Below, piece after piece: positions 1-8,085 of a stretch of 34,826 nt of DNA. Location of the stretch: contig CAZWLD010000019.1 of assembly GCA_964634685.1 (NCBI GenBank), positions 1 to 34,826 of the forward strand, given 5' to 3'. Positions within the stretch are counted from its first letter, which is position 1; each line of letters starts with the position of its first letter. The DNA comes from CAZWLD01 sp964634685. GTDB taxonomy: Bacteria; Bacillota_I; Bacilli_A; Acholeplasmatales; JAEDCM01. The position numbers and the translations under genes were made by a program. The notes beneath the pieces are model-generated. The model did not search any database and was not told where the DNA came from. It saw nothing but the letters and a program-made list of their open reading frames with translations.

Positions 1-34
1 TTTTTATACTTGAAATTTTCTTCAATTTTCCATC

Positions 35-127
35 TTAACATATAATCTCTAACAATTTAGAAATGTTTTTAACAAAATTTGCAATTTCATCTTTTAAATA
101 ATCGTTTAATGTGTTATAATTTTTCAT
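35..127 (-). pseudogene. Short 5' fragment of an unrecognised gene, probably frameshifted
   Basis: An ATG at 127 follows a good ribosome binding site (AAAGGAG at about 143-137) and opens a 30-codon frame reading MKNYNTLNDYLKDEI onward, closed by TAA at 35-37. The adjacent frame stays open from about codon 24 to the window edge and reads coding-like sequence (DYMLRWKIEENFKYK). A single-base shift near 50-55 would join the two into one longer N-terminus, so this looks like the start of a disrupted gene that continues left of the window. I do not recognise the family. An inverted repeat around its promoter could suggest a mobile-element end, but no transposase motif is visible. Confidence 0.35.
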
Positions 128-194
128 GAAAAAGAACTCCTTTGTATAATGATTTTTGGCAATTATATTATACGATTTTTAGGGTTCTTTTTCA
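127..194. repeat. 11-bp perfect inverted repeat flanking a leftward promoter
   Basis: TGAAAAAGAAC at 127-137 is repeated in inverted orientation (GTTCTTTTTCA) at 184-194. Between the arms lie two overlapping leftward TATAAT hexamers (162-167 and 167-172) and the ribosome binding site of the small leftward frame. It could be an operator pair or a terminal repeat of a decayed element. No target duplication was found. Confidence 0.4.
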
Positions 195-209
195 CTATAT
201 AAAGGCATA

Positions 210-246
210 AAATCTGAAGTATTTTTTACCTCAGATTTTTTTTATA
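210..246. terminator. Rho-independent terminator beside maf
   Basis: AAATCTGA (210-217) pairs with TCAGATTT (231-238) around a 13-nt loop. The T-run is strongest on the plus strand (235-243), but the minus strand also carries TTTTAT after the stem, so it may serve maf, which ends leftward at 286. Confidence 0.55.
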
Positions 247-285
247 CCCTTATTTAATTTTGGGGAAACTCAAATTTTTTATTTA

Positions 286-846
286 TCATCCAATTAATTT
301 ATTATTTTTAAGTTCTTCAATAACCAAATCGATTGGAAATCCAACAATTGTATTATAGTCACCATCAATATGAGAAATAAACTTCGATGCTATTCCTTGA
401 ATTGCATAGGCGCCAGCCTTATCATAAGGCTCATCAGTATCTAAATAAGCATCTATTTCTTCTTCACTGATATCATTGAAATAAACCCTTGATTCCGAAA
501 GAATGGTTTTAATTTCATTGCTCGACGCAAAGGTCACAGCTGTCATAACAGTATGAGCCCTTCCTCTTAATAAAGAAAGCATTCTTCTAGCATCATTACG
601 ATCCTTTGGTTTTCCTAAAATTAAGTCATCTAAAACAACAATCGTATCGGCACCAATCACAAAATCATTTGGATGCTTATCAAAAACATCACACGCTTTG
701 ATTTTACTTAAATATTTAACAACCTCTTTTGGCGAAAGGCTAGGCTCAATATTTTCAATAACGTCACTTTTAATTATACAAAAAGGGACATTATTTCTTT
801 CTAAAAGCTCTTTTCTGCGGGGAGAACCCGAAGCTAAAATAATCAT
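286..846 (-). CDS. maf: Maf/YhdE-family nucleoside triphosphate pyrophosphatase
   Basis: This 186-residue cytoplasmic protein has full family length. It opens with the Maf signature ASGSPRRKELL at residues 5-15, carries the GADTIVV segment near 66-72 with the following GKP, and has the late conserved stretch beginning KAGAYAIQG near 142. Maf proteins hydrolyse non-canonical or modified nucleotides (dTTP, UTP, m7GTP or pseudouridine triphosphate, depending on subfamily) and in Bacillus are linked to division arrest. The ATG start follows GGTGATGAAAA. It is divergent from spoIIE, and a leftward promoter (TTGCAT 887-892, 17 bp, TATTAT 864-869) overlaps the Spo0A-type box discussed with spoIIE. 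The exact substrate cannot be read from the sequence. Confidence 0.93.
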   Translation of the reverse strand: MIILASGSPRRKELLERNNVPFCIIKSDVIENIEPSLSPKEVVKYLSKIKACDVFDKHPNDFVIGADTIVVLDDLILGKPKDRNDARRMLSLLRGRAHTVMTAVTFASSNEIKTILSESRVYFNDISEEEIDAYLDTDEPYDKAGAYAIQGIASKFISHIDGDYNTIVGFPIDLVIEELKNNKLIG

Positions 847-863
847 TTTTCATCACCAATGGT

Positions 864-892
864 ATAATACATTATTTCGACAGTAAATGCAA
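864..892 (-). promoter_or_regulatory. Putative maf promoter
   Basis: On the minus strand TTGCAT (887-892) is 17 bp from TATTAT (864-869), with the maf ATG 18 nt downstream of the -10 hexamer. The TGTCGAA box (876-882) lies inside the spacer, so a bound Spo0A would be placed to block this promoter. Confidence 0.4.
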
Positions 893-909
893 ATCAATTT
901 CATTATAAT
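876..909 (+). promoter_or_regulatory. Putative Spo0A-dependent spoIIE promoter
   Basis: TTCGACA at 876-882 is the reverse complement of TGTCGAA, the core of the Spo0A box. It overlaps a -35-like TCGACA (877-882) placed exactly 21 bp from TATAAT (904-909). The B. subtilis spoIIE promoter is known for sigma-A elements with a 21-bp spacer activated by Spo0A boxes over the -35 region, so position and spacing match the known architecture. The spoIIE start codon is 31 nt downstream of the -10. Confidence 0.6.
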
Positions 910-939
910 GATAATCAAAATCATTTCTGAGGTGAAATC

Positions 940-3105
940 ATGAAACAAGCATTAAAATACTTAACACTCTTAATTATTCCCTTTATCCTAATCAAAAGCT
1001 ATCACATATTCGAAATCGAATCCCTAGTCATTGCGATGATAGTGCTATATGGACTATTTGATTTTCGTTATCCCCTTTTATTTATTCCCTCATTAATAAT
1101 ATCTCCATCGGTAGCTGTAACCTCCATTATTTTAATTATGATTGGACTAGCTGTTCTTTTGCGGAGATTTTATTCCAAAAACCTTTACTTTAGCTTAGGC
1201 TATTTAGGTTTGACATTAATCATTTCAAGTGGTATCCGTATTATCTTTTTTGAATACAACCTATACCTATTACTAGGTTCAATCTTTATTTCGATGGTTA
1301 TTTTTTTCTTCCAAATCAAAACTCTCAATTACTTTAGAGTATTAGGAGATAACATCATTAAGGCTTTAAATATTAAACGCCTCCAAGCAATTACATGTAT
1401 TATCCTAGCTACCTCGGCGGTAGGATTTAATCAAGATTATTTTTTATTAATTGAAATCATCTTGATTTTTTATCTTACAAGATTAAATATCAAAGGATTT
1501 TCTTTAGTTTTAGCCATTTTTACCTTTTTATTATCAACATATTATCTCAATTACCAAGAAGGAATTGTCTTTCTTTTACTTGCGATTATTTATTTACTTC
1601 CAAAATATTATCCTCTCCTTATCACCATCAGTCTAATCGCAGTTGATTACTTTTTCTATCATTTCCTTAATCAAACAGAGATACTAATTATTATAGGGAC
1701 AAGCTTAGCCTATGAATTATTTAAGCTCATTCATTTAGATTATTTTGAGAAAAGGACAAGTATTCTTAATATGTACGATAATGTCATCAATAATTTTAAT
1801 GATCAGGTTTTAAAATTCGCGAGCTTTTTAGATGAATTTGAACGAAAATTTATTACAGATCGTGAAACCCAGGTAAAGATGAGCGAATCATATTCCTATC
1901 TAATTAATACCTTTTGTGGAAAATGTGAAAAAAGAAATAATTGCTTGATTCAGCATAAAAATGAAGCTTATCTTTTTTTAAAAAGCTGTCTTCTTTACGG
2001 TAATAGTATTATGGTTAAAAGAGATAAAAGCTTAACCTTAGATTTCATTAACGGCTGTCCTTATCATGATGAAATCATCATCAAGGCTAATATCATGAAA
2101 AATAAATATAATTTCAATAAGGAAAAATCCAAAAACGAACAAGCCCTAACGAAACAAATCATTGGCGTTTCTAACACCCTAAGACAATATGTAGTTGACC
2201 TCTCCAGTAAGCGTGAAATGCATTTAGAAATGTTTTTAGATTTCAAAAATAGCTTAATTGATAGTGGATATAAAATTATGCTTTTCAATGTAAGACGTAT
2301 TTTCAAAAATGATTTTTGGATTGAATTAGGACTTCATGGTGCATCCCTAGATGAGGTCAGGGATATCGTTAAAAGGGAAGCTGAAAAAAGGCTTCACACA
2401 AAGGTTTCTTTGGAAATCAAAAGTCAAAGTAGCGACTGCGTTTACTTTTCCATAGTCCCTTATATCGCCATTAACATCCTCTATGGTCATGGAGCCATCA
2501 CCAAAGACAGCTTAAATATTGGTGGTGATAACTATATGATTAAAGATTTAGATACCGGCATTTTTATCGCAGCGATTAGTGATGGGATGGGAAGCGGATA
2601 TAAGGCCTATACCGAAAGTAAAGAAACCCTTGAGCTCTTAGATAAAATCACTGAATTTGAGGTTAATCCAAACACAAGCATCAATATGCTAAATACCTTC
2701 TATTCCTTAAAAGAAAATATGGACCAATACGCAACCTTAGATTTTTTAGAAATCAACAAATCATCAAGAGAAGCTATTTTATTTAAAATGGGATCATCTA
2801 ATACCTATTTAGTTCGCAATTCTCACATATCCGTTATATACAATCAAAATCTACCTTTTGGGATAAATGACCTTATCACCAAGGATGAATTCATGCTTGA
2901 GGATCAGGATTGCATTATTTTGGCTAGTGATGGTATCAATGATAATATAACTGATTCAGAAATGGAACAGGCTATTCTATTGTCTCTTCACAAAAGTCCG
3001 CAGGAAATGGCTTATGACATTTTAAATAAAATAATCATAAAAGAAAAAAAAGCTCTCGATGATATGTCAATTGTGGTTTTAAAGATTGAAAAATGTGCAG
3101 CATAA
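940..3105 (+). CDS. spoIIE: Stage II sporulation protein E (membrane PP2C-type phosphatase)
   Basis: SpoIIE dephosphorylates SpoIIAA to release sigma-F in the forespore and also acts at the polar septum. Residues 1 to about 265 are a run of hydrophobic membrane segments. A central region follows with the SpoIIE cysteine cluster (C326, C329, C335). The C-terminal PP2C domain has the metal-binding ISDGMGSG at about 546-553 and the second aspartate motif ASDGIND near 663. At 721 residues it is somewhat shorter than the roughly 827 residues of B. subtilis, with the loss apparently in the central region. The ATG start follows GAGGTGA at about 930. It is the first gene of the rightward block, directly before tilS as in other spore formers, and has a Spo0A-type promoter. 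Confidence 0.94.
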   Translation: MKQALKYLTLLIIPFILIKSYHIFEIESLVIAMIVLYGLFDFRYPLLFIPSLIISPSVAVTSIILIMIGLAVLLRRFYSKNLYFSLGYLGLTLIISSGIRIIFFEYNLYLLLGSIFISMVIFFFQIKTLNYFRVLGDNIIKALNIKRLQAITCIILATSAVGFNQDYFLLIEIILIFYLTRLNIKGFSLVLAIFTFLLSTYYLNYQEGIVFLLLAIIYLLPKYYPLLITISLIAVDYFFYHFLNQTEILIIIGTSLAYELFKLIHLDYFEKRTSILNMYDNVINNFNDQVLKFASFLDEFERKFITDRETQVKMSESYSYLINTFCGKCEKRNNCLIQHKNEAYLFLKSCLLYGNSIMVKRDKSLTLDFINGCPYHDEIIIKANIMKNKYNFNKEKSKNEQALTKQIIGVSNTLRQYVVDLSSKREMHLEMFLDFKNSLIDSGYKIMLFNVRRIFKNDFWIELGLHGASLDEVRDIVKREAEKRLHTKVSLEIKSQSSDCVYFSIVPYIAINILYGHGAITKDSLNIGGDNYMIKDLDTGIFIAAISDGMGSGYKAYTESKETLELLDKITEFEVNPNTSINMLNTFYSLKENMDQYATLDFLEINKSSREAILFKMGSSNTYLVRNSHISVIYNQNLPFGINDLITKDEFMLEDQDCIILASDGINDNITDSEMEQAILLSLHKSPQEMAYDILNKIIIKEKKALDDMSIVVLKIEKCAA

Positions 3106-3164
3106 AATAAATTATACACAAAAATACCATAAATCCGTGTTATACTAATAAATGGTGGTTTGAA

Positions 3165-4463
3165 ATGGAAAAGTATATTGATGAATACATTAAAAAACAA
3201 AATCTCGCCAATAAAAATGAAGCCATTGTCATTGCCCTAAGTGGAGGGATTGATTCAATGGTTCTTTTCCATTGCTTATATAACCTCGGGTATAAGCTAA
3301 TTGTCTGTCATGTTAATCACAAGGTTCGACCAGAAAGTGATATGGAATATGAAGAGATCAAAAAGCTTTGTGATTGTATGCATGTTCCCTTCTATGGATT
3401 AGTATTAGATAAAATTGAAGGGAAAAATTTTCATGATGAGGCCAGATCAAAAAGATATGACTTCTTTAAAAAAATTGCTTTAGAAAGCAATACAAAAACC
3501 ATCGCGACCGCCCATCATTTAGATGATTTGGTTGAAACCATATTGATGAAGCTTGTAAGAGGCTCAAATCTTTTAGGATATGCCGGTATTAAGCCATTAG
3601 TTAAAAGTGATGGCTTTCAAATTATTCGCCCCTTGCTTTGCGTAAATCGTTGCGAAATTGCATCTTACGCTAATGAAAAGAAAATAACCTATTATGAGGA
3701 TTCATCTAATCAAACCGACCATTATACAAGGAATCGCTATCGTCATTATATCATTCCCAAGCTAAAGGAGGAAAACCCTAATCTTTATCAGGAATTTATA
3801 AATTTTTCTAACCAAGCCTCTAATGCTTTTAGCTACATAAGGAAAAATTCATTAGATCTTTATAACAAATGGAATCAAAAAATCAACATTAACGAATTCA
3901 ATAAAGCAGATGAGGCCATTAAACGTGACATCATTTCTCTTATGCTTGAGGAAAAGAAAATTAATAATATTTCCTTAAAAATTGATTCTATTTTGGACAT
4001 CATATATAGTGATGGTTTCAAAGAAATCGATTTGGGCCAAGGATATTTCTTTAAAAAGAGCTATAACGATGGCTTTATTGAAGAAAAACAAGTCAATATT
4101 CCTTATGAAATTGTAATTAATGATTATGGGACCTATCACTTACCAAACGGTGATGAAATCATTTTTACGAAAAAAAAAGAATTTTCTAATTACAATTATA
4201 TTAATATATGTTATAATAATACAATGAGTCTTCCCCTAATTGTTAGATCCCGTAGGGAAGGGGATGTTATCCACTTTGATTATGGGACCAAAAAATTAAA
4301 AAGACATTTAATTGATAAAAAAATTCCCCTTTATTTGCGGGATATAATCCCTGTTGTTTTAAATAACAAAAAGGAAATTATTGGTGTCATTGGTATTGGC
4401 CCTAAAAAGGAAGATTCAGAAGCTTATTTGTATTGGATAAGGAGAACGCAAAATGAAAAATGA
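3165..4463 (+). CDS. tilS: tRNA(Ile)-lysidine synthase
   Basis: TilS converts C34 of the CAU anticodon of a tRNA-Ile to lysidine using ATP and lysine, so that it reads AUA. The N-type ATP pyrophosphatase PP-loop SGGIDS is at residues 26-31. Further family segments are HVNHKVRP near 50 and TAHHLDDLVET near 116, and the C-terminal substrate-binding domain includes RSRREGDVI near 360. The length of 432 residues is usual. The ATG follows GGTGG, and a possible -10 (TATACT, 3141-3146) lies upstream. The gene ends in TGA and overlaps hpt by 11 nt, which points to translational coupling. The tilS-hpt-ftsH order is conserved in Bacillota. Confidence 0.95.
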   Translation: MEKYIDEYIKKQNLANKNEAIVIALSGGIDSMVLFHCLYNLGYKLIVCHVNHKVRPESDMEYEEIKKLCDCMHVPFYGLVLDKIEGKNFHDEARSKRYDFFKKIALESNTKTIATAHHLDDLVETILMKLVRGSNLLGYAGIKPLVKSDGFQIIRPLLCVNRCEIASYANEKKITYYEDSSNQTDHYTRNRYRHYIIPKLKEENPNLYQEFINFSNQASNAFSYIRKNSLDLYNKWNQKININEFNKADEAIKRDIISLMLEEKKINNISLKIDSILDIIYSDGFKEIDLGQGYFFKKSYNDGFIEEKQVNIPYEIVINDYGTYHLPNGDEIIFTKKKEFSNYNYINICYNNTMSLPLIVRSRREGDVIHFDYGTKKLKRHLIDKKIPLYLRDIIPVVLNNKKEIIGVIGIGPKKEDSEAYLYWIRRTQNEK

Positions 4464-4986
4464 TATTCAAGAAATCTTAGTCACTCATGATGAAATTCAA
4501 AAAAGAGCTATTGAGCTTGGAAAAATCATCACCAAGGATTATCAAGAAAAGGATGTAGTCATCATCGGATTATTAAAGGGATGTGCCCCTTTTATGATGG
4601 AGTTGATTCAGCATATTGAAACGTACATTACAATTGACTTCATGACCGTCTCAAGCTACACTGGAACATCAAGTGGTGATTTAATTCTTAAAAAGGATAT
4701 ATCAACCGATGTCAAAGGACGTCATGTCTTAATCGCCGAGGATATAGTCGATACTGGAAGGACTTTAAAGGCTGTCTCGGATATGTTTATTAATCGCGGA
4801 GCTTTATCAGTTGAGGTTGTGACTCTTCTTGATAAACCCGAAGGAAGAATTGTTCCTTTTGAGCCTAAATACATTGGATTTACCGTGCCAAATAAATTCG
4901 TGGTTGGATTTGGCCTAGACTATAATGAATTATATCGAAACCTCCCTTATGTTGGAGTATTAAAAAAAGAAATTTATGAAAAATAA
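4453..4986 (+). CDS. hpt: Hypoxanthine phosphoribosyltransferase
   Basis: This purine salvage enzyme makes IMP or GMP from hypoxanthine or guanine and PRPP in the cytoplasm. The PRPP-binding signature EDIVDTGRTL is at residues 96-105, and the LLKGCAPFM segment near 40-48 matches the PPi-binding loop of the family. The 177-residue length is typical. The ribosome binding site AAGGAGA lies inside the end of tilS, and the gene overlaps tilS by 11 nt and precedes ftsH by 15 nt, so the three genes are probably one operon. Confidence 0.95.
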   Translation: MKNDIQEILVTHDEIQKRAIELGKIITKDYQEKDVVIIGLLKGCAPFMMELIQHIETYITIDFMTVSSYTGTSSGDLILKKDISTDVKGRHVLIAEDIVDTGRTLKAVSDMFINRGALSVEVVTLLDKPEGRIVPFEPKYIGFTVPNKFVVGFGLDYNELYRNLPYVGVLKKEIYEK

Positions 4987-5001
4987 GAGGTGATTATTTA
5001 A

Positions 5002-6966
5002 ATGGATCCAAAAAACCCAAAAAGAAAAAAATTTGATTTCGGAATTTACATTATTTTATTAATCATTGTGATTGGTAGCTTATTCTTCTTTTTTAATTTA
5101 TCAAATGAACCTAATAAATTATCAGTCGAAGATTACAAATTATCAATCCTAAATGGAGAAATTAAGGATGCCACATTCCGCAGTGTTGGTGGAGATAACG
5201 ATGGTCTTTACTACATTAAAGGTACGATGACTAAAAATGATAAAACTTATGTTTATGAATGTATCTTGACTCTTAATCAATGGGAGGAAGAGGTTTATCC
5301 TGCATTGATTTTAAACAACATTAAGCCTTCCACAGCAGTCAATCAATCAAATAATTGGCTTGAAATAATTCTTTCATTATTACCAATAATCATTATGGTA
5401 ATCTTCTTTGTGATTATTATGCGTTCAAATGCCTCTGGTAATAATAAGGCCTTTGATTTTGCGAAGAGCCGTGCTCGCCTTTCTCGTGATAAATCTGTTA
5501 CCTTCAAGGATGTAGCTGGATGCGATGAGGAAAAGCAAGAGCTTGAGGAAATTATTGATTTCCTAAAAAATCCACGAAAATATATCGAAATTGGAGCCCG
5601 TGTTCCAAAAGGTGTTTTATTAGTTGGTCCGCCAGGAACTGGTAAAACCTTACTTGCAAAGGCCGTAGCTGGAGAAGCTAATGTTCCATTCTTCTCCATT
5701 TCTGGTTCGGATTTCGTTGAAATGTTTGTTGGTGTCGGTGCATCCCGTGTTCGAGACTTATTTAAAACAGCCAAAGAAAATCTTCCATGTATCATCTTCA
5801 TCGATGAAATTGATGCGGTTGGTCGTCAAAGAGGTACCGGCTTAGGTGGAGGACACGATGAACGTGAACAAACCCTAAACCAATTACTTGTTGAAATGGA
5901 TGGATTTGGTAATAATTCTGGTGTCATTATCATGGCCGCCACAAACCGCCCTGATGTTCTAGACCCTGCTTTACTTCGTCCAGGTCGTTTTGACCGTCAA
6001 ATTACAATTAACACACCGGACGTTATCGGACGTGAGGCTGTCTTAAAGGTTCATGCGCGTAATAAACAATTTAGTCCAAATGTTAAATTTGATGAAGTTG
6101 CGCAAAGAATTCCAGGCTTCTCTGGTGCCGATATTGAAAACCTCTTAAATGAAGCAGCTCTTCTTGCGGCTCGAGCTAACCGCAAGGTTATCGAAATTGC
6201 CGATATTGATGAGGCTATGGATCGTGTAATGATGGGACCTGCAAAGAAAACTCGTAAAATTACGGCCAAAGAGCGCATTATGATTGCTCATCATGAGGCT
6301 GGTCATGCGGTTATTGGTATTAAGCTTGAAAATGCGAATATCGTTCAAAAGGTTACAATTGTGCCTCGTGGTCGTGCTGGTGGTTATGCCTTAATGATGC
6401 CTGAAGAGGAAACAATGCTTGAGACTAAGCAAAGCCTTTTAGATAAGATTACTGGTTATCTTGGTGGTCGTGTTTCCGAAGAAATCAACTTTGGTGAAAT
6501 CACAACTGGAGCTCACAATGACTTCCAACAAGCCACCAAAATTGCTCGAGCAATGGTTGCGGAATATGGTATGAGTGAGCTTGGACCTGTTCAATATGAT
6601 ATGGGCAATGAAAATGTCTTCCTTGGTCGTGATTACATGCATGAGCGTCAATTCTCTGACCATGTAGCAATGGAAATTGATAAAGCTGTTCGTGATATTA
6701 TCAATGAATGCTACGAAAGAGCTACTAAATGCATTCAAGAAAATCTTGATTTGTTAAAAACAATTGCCAATTATCTATTAGAAATTGAAACATTAACAAA
6801 ATCGGATATCTATGAAATTGTTGAAACTGGTAAGCTTGGCTGGTGGGAAGAAAAGAAAGCCAAGAAGGCTTTAGAAAAAGATTCTGATTCTTCCGAAAAT
6901 ATAGATTCTAACGAATCTAATGAATCTAAAGAATCTAATGATTCTAATGAAGAAGTTGGTCACTAA
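5002..6966 (+). CDS. ftsH: ATP-dependent zinc metalloprotease FtsH
   Basis: FtsH is a hexameric membrane AAA+ protease that degrades unassembled membrane proteins and selected cytosolic regulators. Two membrane segments are visible, at about residues 14-33 and 116-140, with an extracytoplasmic domain between them. The AAA domain has Walker A GPPGTGKT at 209-216, Walker B IIFIDEIDAVG near 265 and the arginine-finger region RPGRFDRQ. The protease domain has the zinc motif HEAGH at 431-435. The last ~25 residues are an unusual Ser/Asn/Glu-rich tail encoded by tandem 9-bp units (6904-6948). The stop overlaps the start of rqcP (TAATG). Confidence 0.97.
   Translation: MDPKNPKRKKFDFGIYIILLIIVIGSLFFFFNLSNEPNKLSVEDYKLSILNGEIKDATFRSVGGDNDGLYYIKGTMTKNDKTYVYECILTLNQWEEEVYPALILNNIKPSTAVNQSNNWLEIILSLLPIIIMVIFFVIIMRSNASGNNKAFDFAKSRARLSRDKSVTFKDVAGCDEEKQELEEIIDFLKNPRKYIEIGARVPKGVLLVGPPGTGKTLLAKAVAGEANVPFFSISGSDFVEMFVGVGASRVRDLFKTAKENLPCIIFIDEIDAVGRQRGTGLGGGHDEREQTLNQLLVEMDGFGNNSGVIIMAATNRPDVLDPALLRPGRFDRQITINTPDVIGREAVLKVHARNKQFSPNVKFDEVAQRIPGFSGADIENLLNEAALLAARANRKVIEIADIDEAMDRVMMGPAKKTRKITAKERIMIAHHEAGHAVIGIKLENANIVQKVTIVPRGRAGGYALMMPEEETMLETKQSLLDKITGYLGGRVSEEINFGEITTGAHNDFQQATKIARAMVAEYGMSELGPVQYDMGNENVFLGRDYMHERQFSDHVAMEIDKAVRDIINECYERATKCIQENLDLLKTIANYLLEIETLTKSDIYEIVETGKLGWWEEKKAKKALEKDSDSSENIDSNESNESKESNDSNEEVGH
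6904..6948 (+). repeat. Five tandem 9-bp units in the ftsH tail
   Basis: Five consecutive nonamers close to GAATCTAAT (GATTCTAAC, GAATCTAAT, GAATCTAAA, GAATCTAAT, GATTCTAAT) encode a Ser-Asn-Glu-type tripeptide repeat at the FtsH C-terminus. Because the unit is nine bases, changes in copy number would keep the frame. Confidence 0.8.
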
Positions 6967-7226
6967 TGCGTTTAGATAAATTTTTAAAACTCTCAAGGCT
7001 TATAAAAAGGCGAACTGTCGCTAAGGATGTGGCAGATGCTTCGCGTATTATGATAAATGGCCGCGTAGCTAAGCCTTCGACAAACCTTATTATTGGTGAT
7101 ATTTTAGATATTCGTTTTGGAAATAAGCTCATTAAAATAAAAGTCACCTCTTTGATTGAGAATCCAAAAAAAGATGAATGTGATTTTATGTATGAGCTTT
7201 TAGAAGAAACAAGAGTTGAAGACTAA
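6966..7226 (+). CDS. rqcP: S4-domain ribosome quality-control factor RqcP (YabO/Hsp15-like)
   Basis: This 86-residue protein is almost entirely an S4 RNA-binding domain (MRLDKFLKLSRLIKRR at the start, INGRVAKPST near 30-39). RqcP, formerly YabO, works with RqcH on stalled 50S subunits to add C-terminal alanine tails to nascent chains. Its start shares one base with the ftsH stop, and yabP-yabQ follow, the same yabO-yabP-yabQ order as in B. subtilis. A strong terminator follows, which separates it from yabP. Confidence 0.9.
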   Translation: MRLDKFLKLSRLIKRRTVAKDVADASRIMINGRVAKPSTNLIIGDILDIRFGNKLIKIKVTSLIENPKKDECDFMYELLEETRVED

Positions 7227-7262
7227 CTCTAGGGATTAATTTTTCTCTAGAGTTTTTTTTTC
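7225..7262 (+). terminator. Terminator after rqcP
   Basis: AACTCTAG (7225-7232) pairs perfectly with CTAGAGTT (7247-7254) around a 14-nt loop and is followed by an uninterrupted T-run. It ends the tilS-hpt-ftsH-rqcP transcript and insulates the sporulation genes yabPQ. Confidence 0.85.
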
Positions 7263-7288
7263 ATATTTTTTTAATTTTAGCATAATAT
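7261..7288 (+). promoter_or_regulatory. Putative sigma-E promoter of yabPQ
   Basis: TCATATT (7261-7267) fits the sigma-E -35 pattern, and CATAATAT (7281-7288) matches 6 of 8 positions of the -10 pattern CATACAAT, with a 13-bp spacer. yabP and yabQ are sigma-E genes in B. subtilis. The element lies directly downstream of the rqcP terminator and 19 nt before the yabP start. Confidence 0.5.
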
Positions 7289-7307
7289 CTACTGAGGTGA
7301 TTAAAAT

Positions 7308-7598
7308 ATGAACGATGAGGCATTAAAAGATTTTAAAAATCATCATATGATGGTAAAAAACCGCGAAAGCTTAGATGTGACTGGGATTAAAAAAATTGAA
7401 TGCTTAAATACAAATGAATTTATCTTAGAAACTGTCCTCGGACAAATGGTTATATCAGGCAGGGATTTGGAAATGACAAGTTTAAATATTGAGGCTGGAG
7501 AGCTTAGTATTTCTGGGTATGTTAATTCTATCACTTATACTGATAAACCAAGAATCAAAGAAAAAAAAGAAAACATCTTTGCTAAGCTCTTTAAATAA
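7308..7598 (+). CDS. yabP: Sporulation protein YabP
   Basis: This 96-residue protein matches the YabP/YqfC family: an N-terminal RESLDVTGIKKIE segment, a central ILETVLGQMVISGRDL strand region, and the LNIEAGELSISGYV segment before a lysine-rich C-terminus. YabP is needed for spore coat or cortex assembly in the mother cell. The ATG follows GAGGTGA. The stop overlaps the yabQ start (TAATG), so translation is probably coupled. Confidence 0.88.
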   Translation: MNDEALKDFKNHHMMVKNRESLDVTGIKKIECLNTNEFILETVLGQMVISGRDLEMTSLNIEAGELSISGYVNSITYTDKPRIKEKKENIFAKLFK

Positions 7599-7993
7599 TG
7601 TTCTTTCATGAATTGTTATGTGCGGTTTTGTTATTTATCTATGGGTTATTTATGGCAATAACCTACAAGATAATCAATCATTATTTTAATAAATATGAAA
7701 TCCTTAAGGATTTAGCCTTTTGGATTTTTCATATTGTCCTCTTTATTCTTTTTTATGATGCCATTACCAATCACGATTTTGGCCTCTATCAGCTTCTTCT
7801 CCTTTCTTTGGGATTTTATATAGGTATGCGATTTTTAAACCTTGATGAAAGATTCATAACTATTGACTATATTCTTATATTCATTAAAAAACTGTTTAAA
7901 AAAATATACGTTAATCTCTTTCTTTCAGAAACAATTAAAACTCTTTTAAATAAAATGAAAAAGTCTTTTAAAAAAAATCAAAATTCCCATTAA
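7598..7993 (+). CDS. yabQ: Spore cortex biosynthesis membrane protein YabQ
   Basis: This 131-residue membrane protein has about three to four hydrophobic segments (roughly residues 5-25, 43-60, 67-85) and a basic, lysine-rich C-terminus. Size, topology and position immediately after yabP identify YabQ, a mother-cell protein required for cortex formation in B. subtilis. Sequence conservation in this family is low, so the call rests largely on synteny and topology. divIC, which follows yabQ in B. subtilis, is not here. Confidence 0.82.
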   Translation: MFFHELLCAVLLFIYGLFMAITYKIINHYFNKYEILKDLAFWIFHIVLFILFYDAITNHDFGLYQLLLLSLGFYIGMRFLNLDERFITIDYILIFIKKLFKKIYVNLFLSETIKTLLNKMKKSFKKNQNSH

Positions 7994-8048
7994 AAGATCA
8001 AAACAAAAAAATTAATGCATATTGTTATCCATTTATTAAAAATTATTA

Positions 8049-8059
8049 TATAATATAAT
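8049..8059 (+). promoter_or_regulatory. Probable -10 region of the flavodiiron gene
   Basis: Two overlapping TATAAT hexamers (8049-8054 and 8054-8059) lie 27-32 nt before the ATG at 8086. No convincing -35 at 17 bp was found. The ribosome binding site is AAAGGAG. Confidence 0.4.
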
Positions 8060-8085
8060 TAATAGGAAACAAAGGAGAAATCAAA

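Noticed and set aside
5343..5801. A long minus-strand open frame inside ftsH
   Set aside because: It is the antisense shadow of the conserved AAA domain and has no ribosome binding site or known motif.
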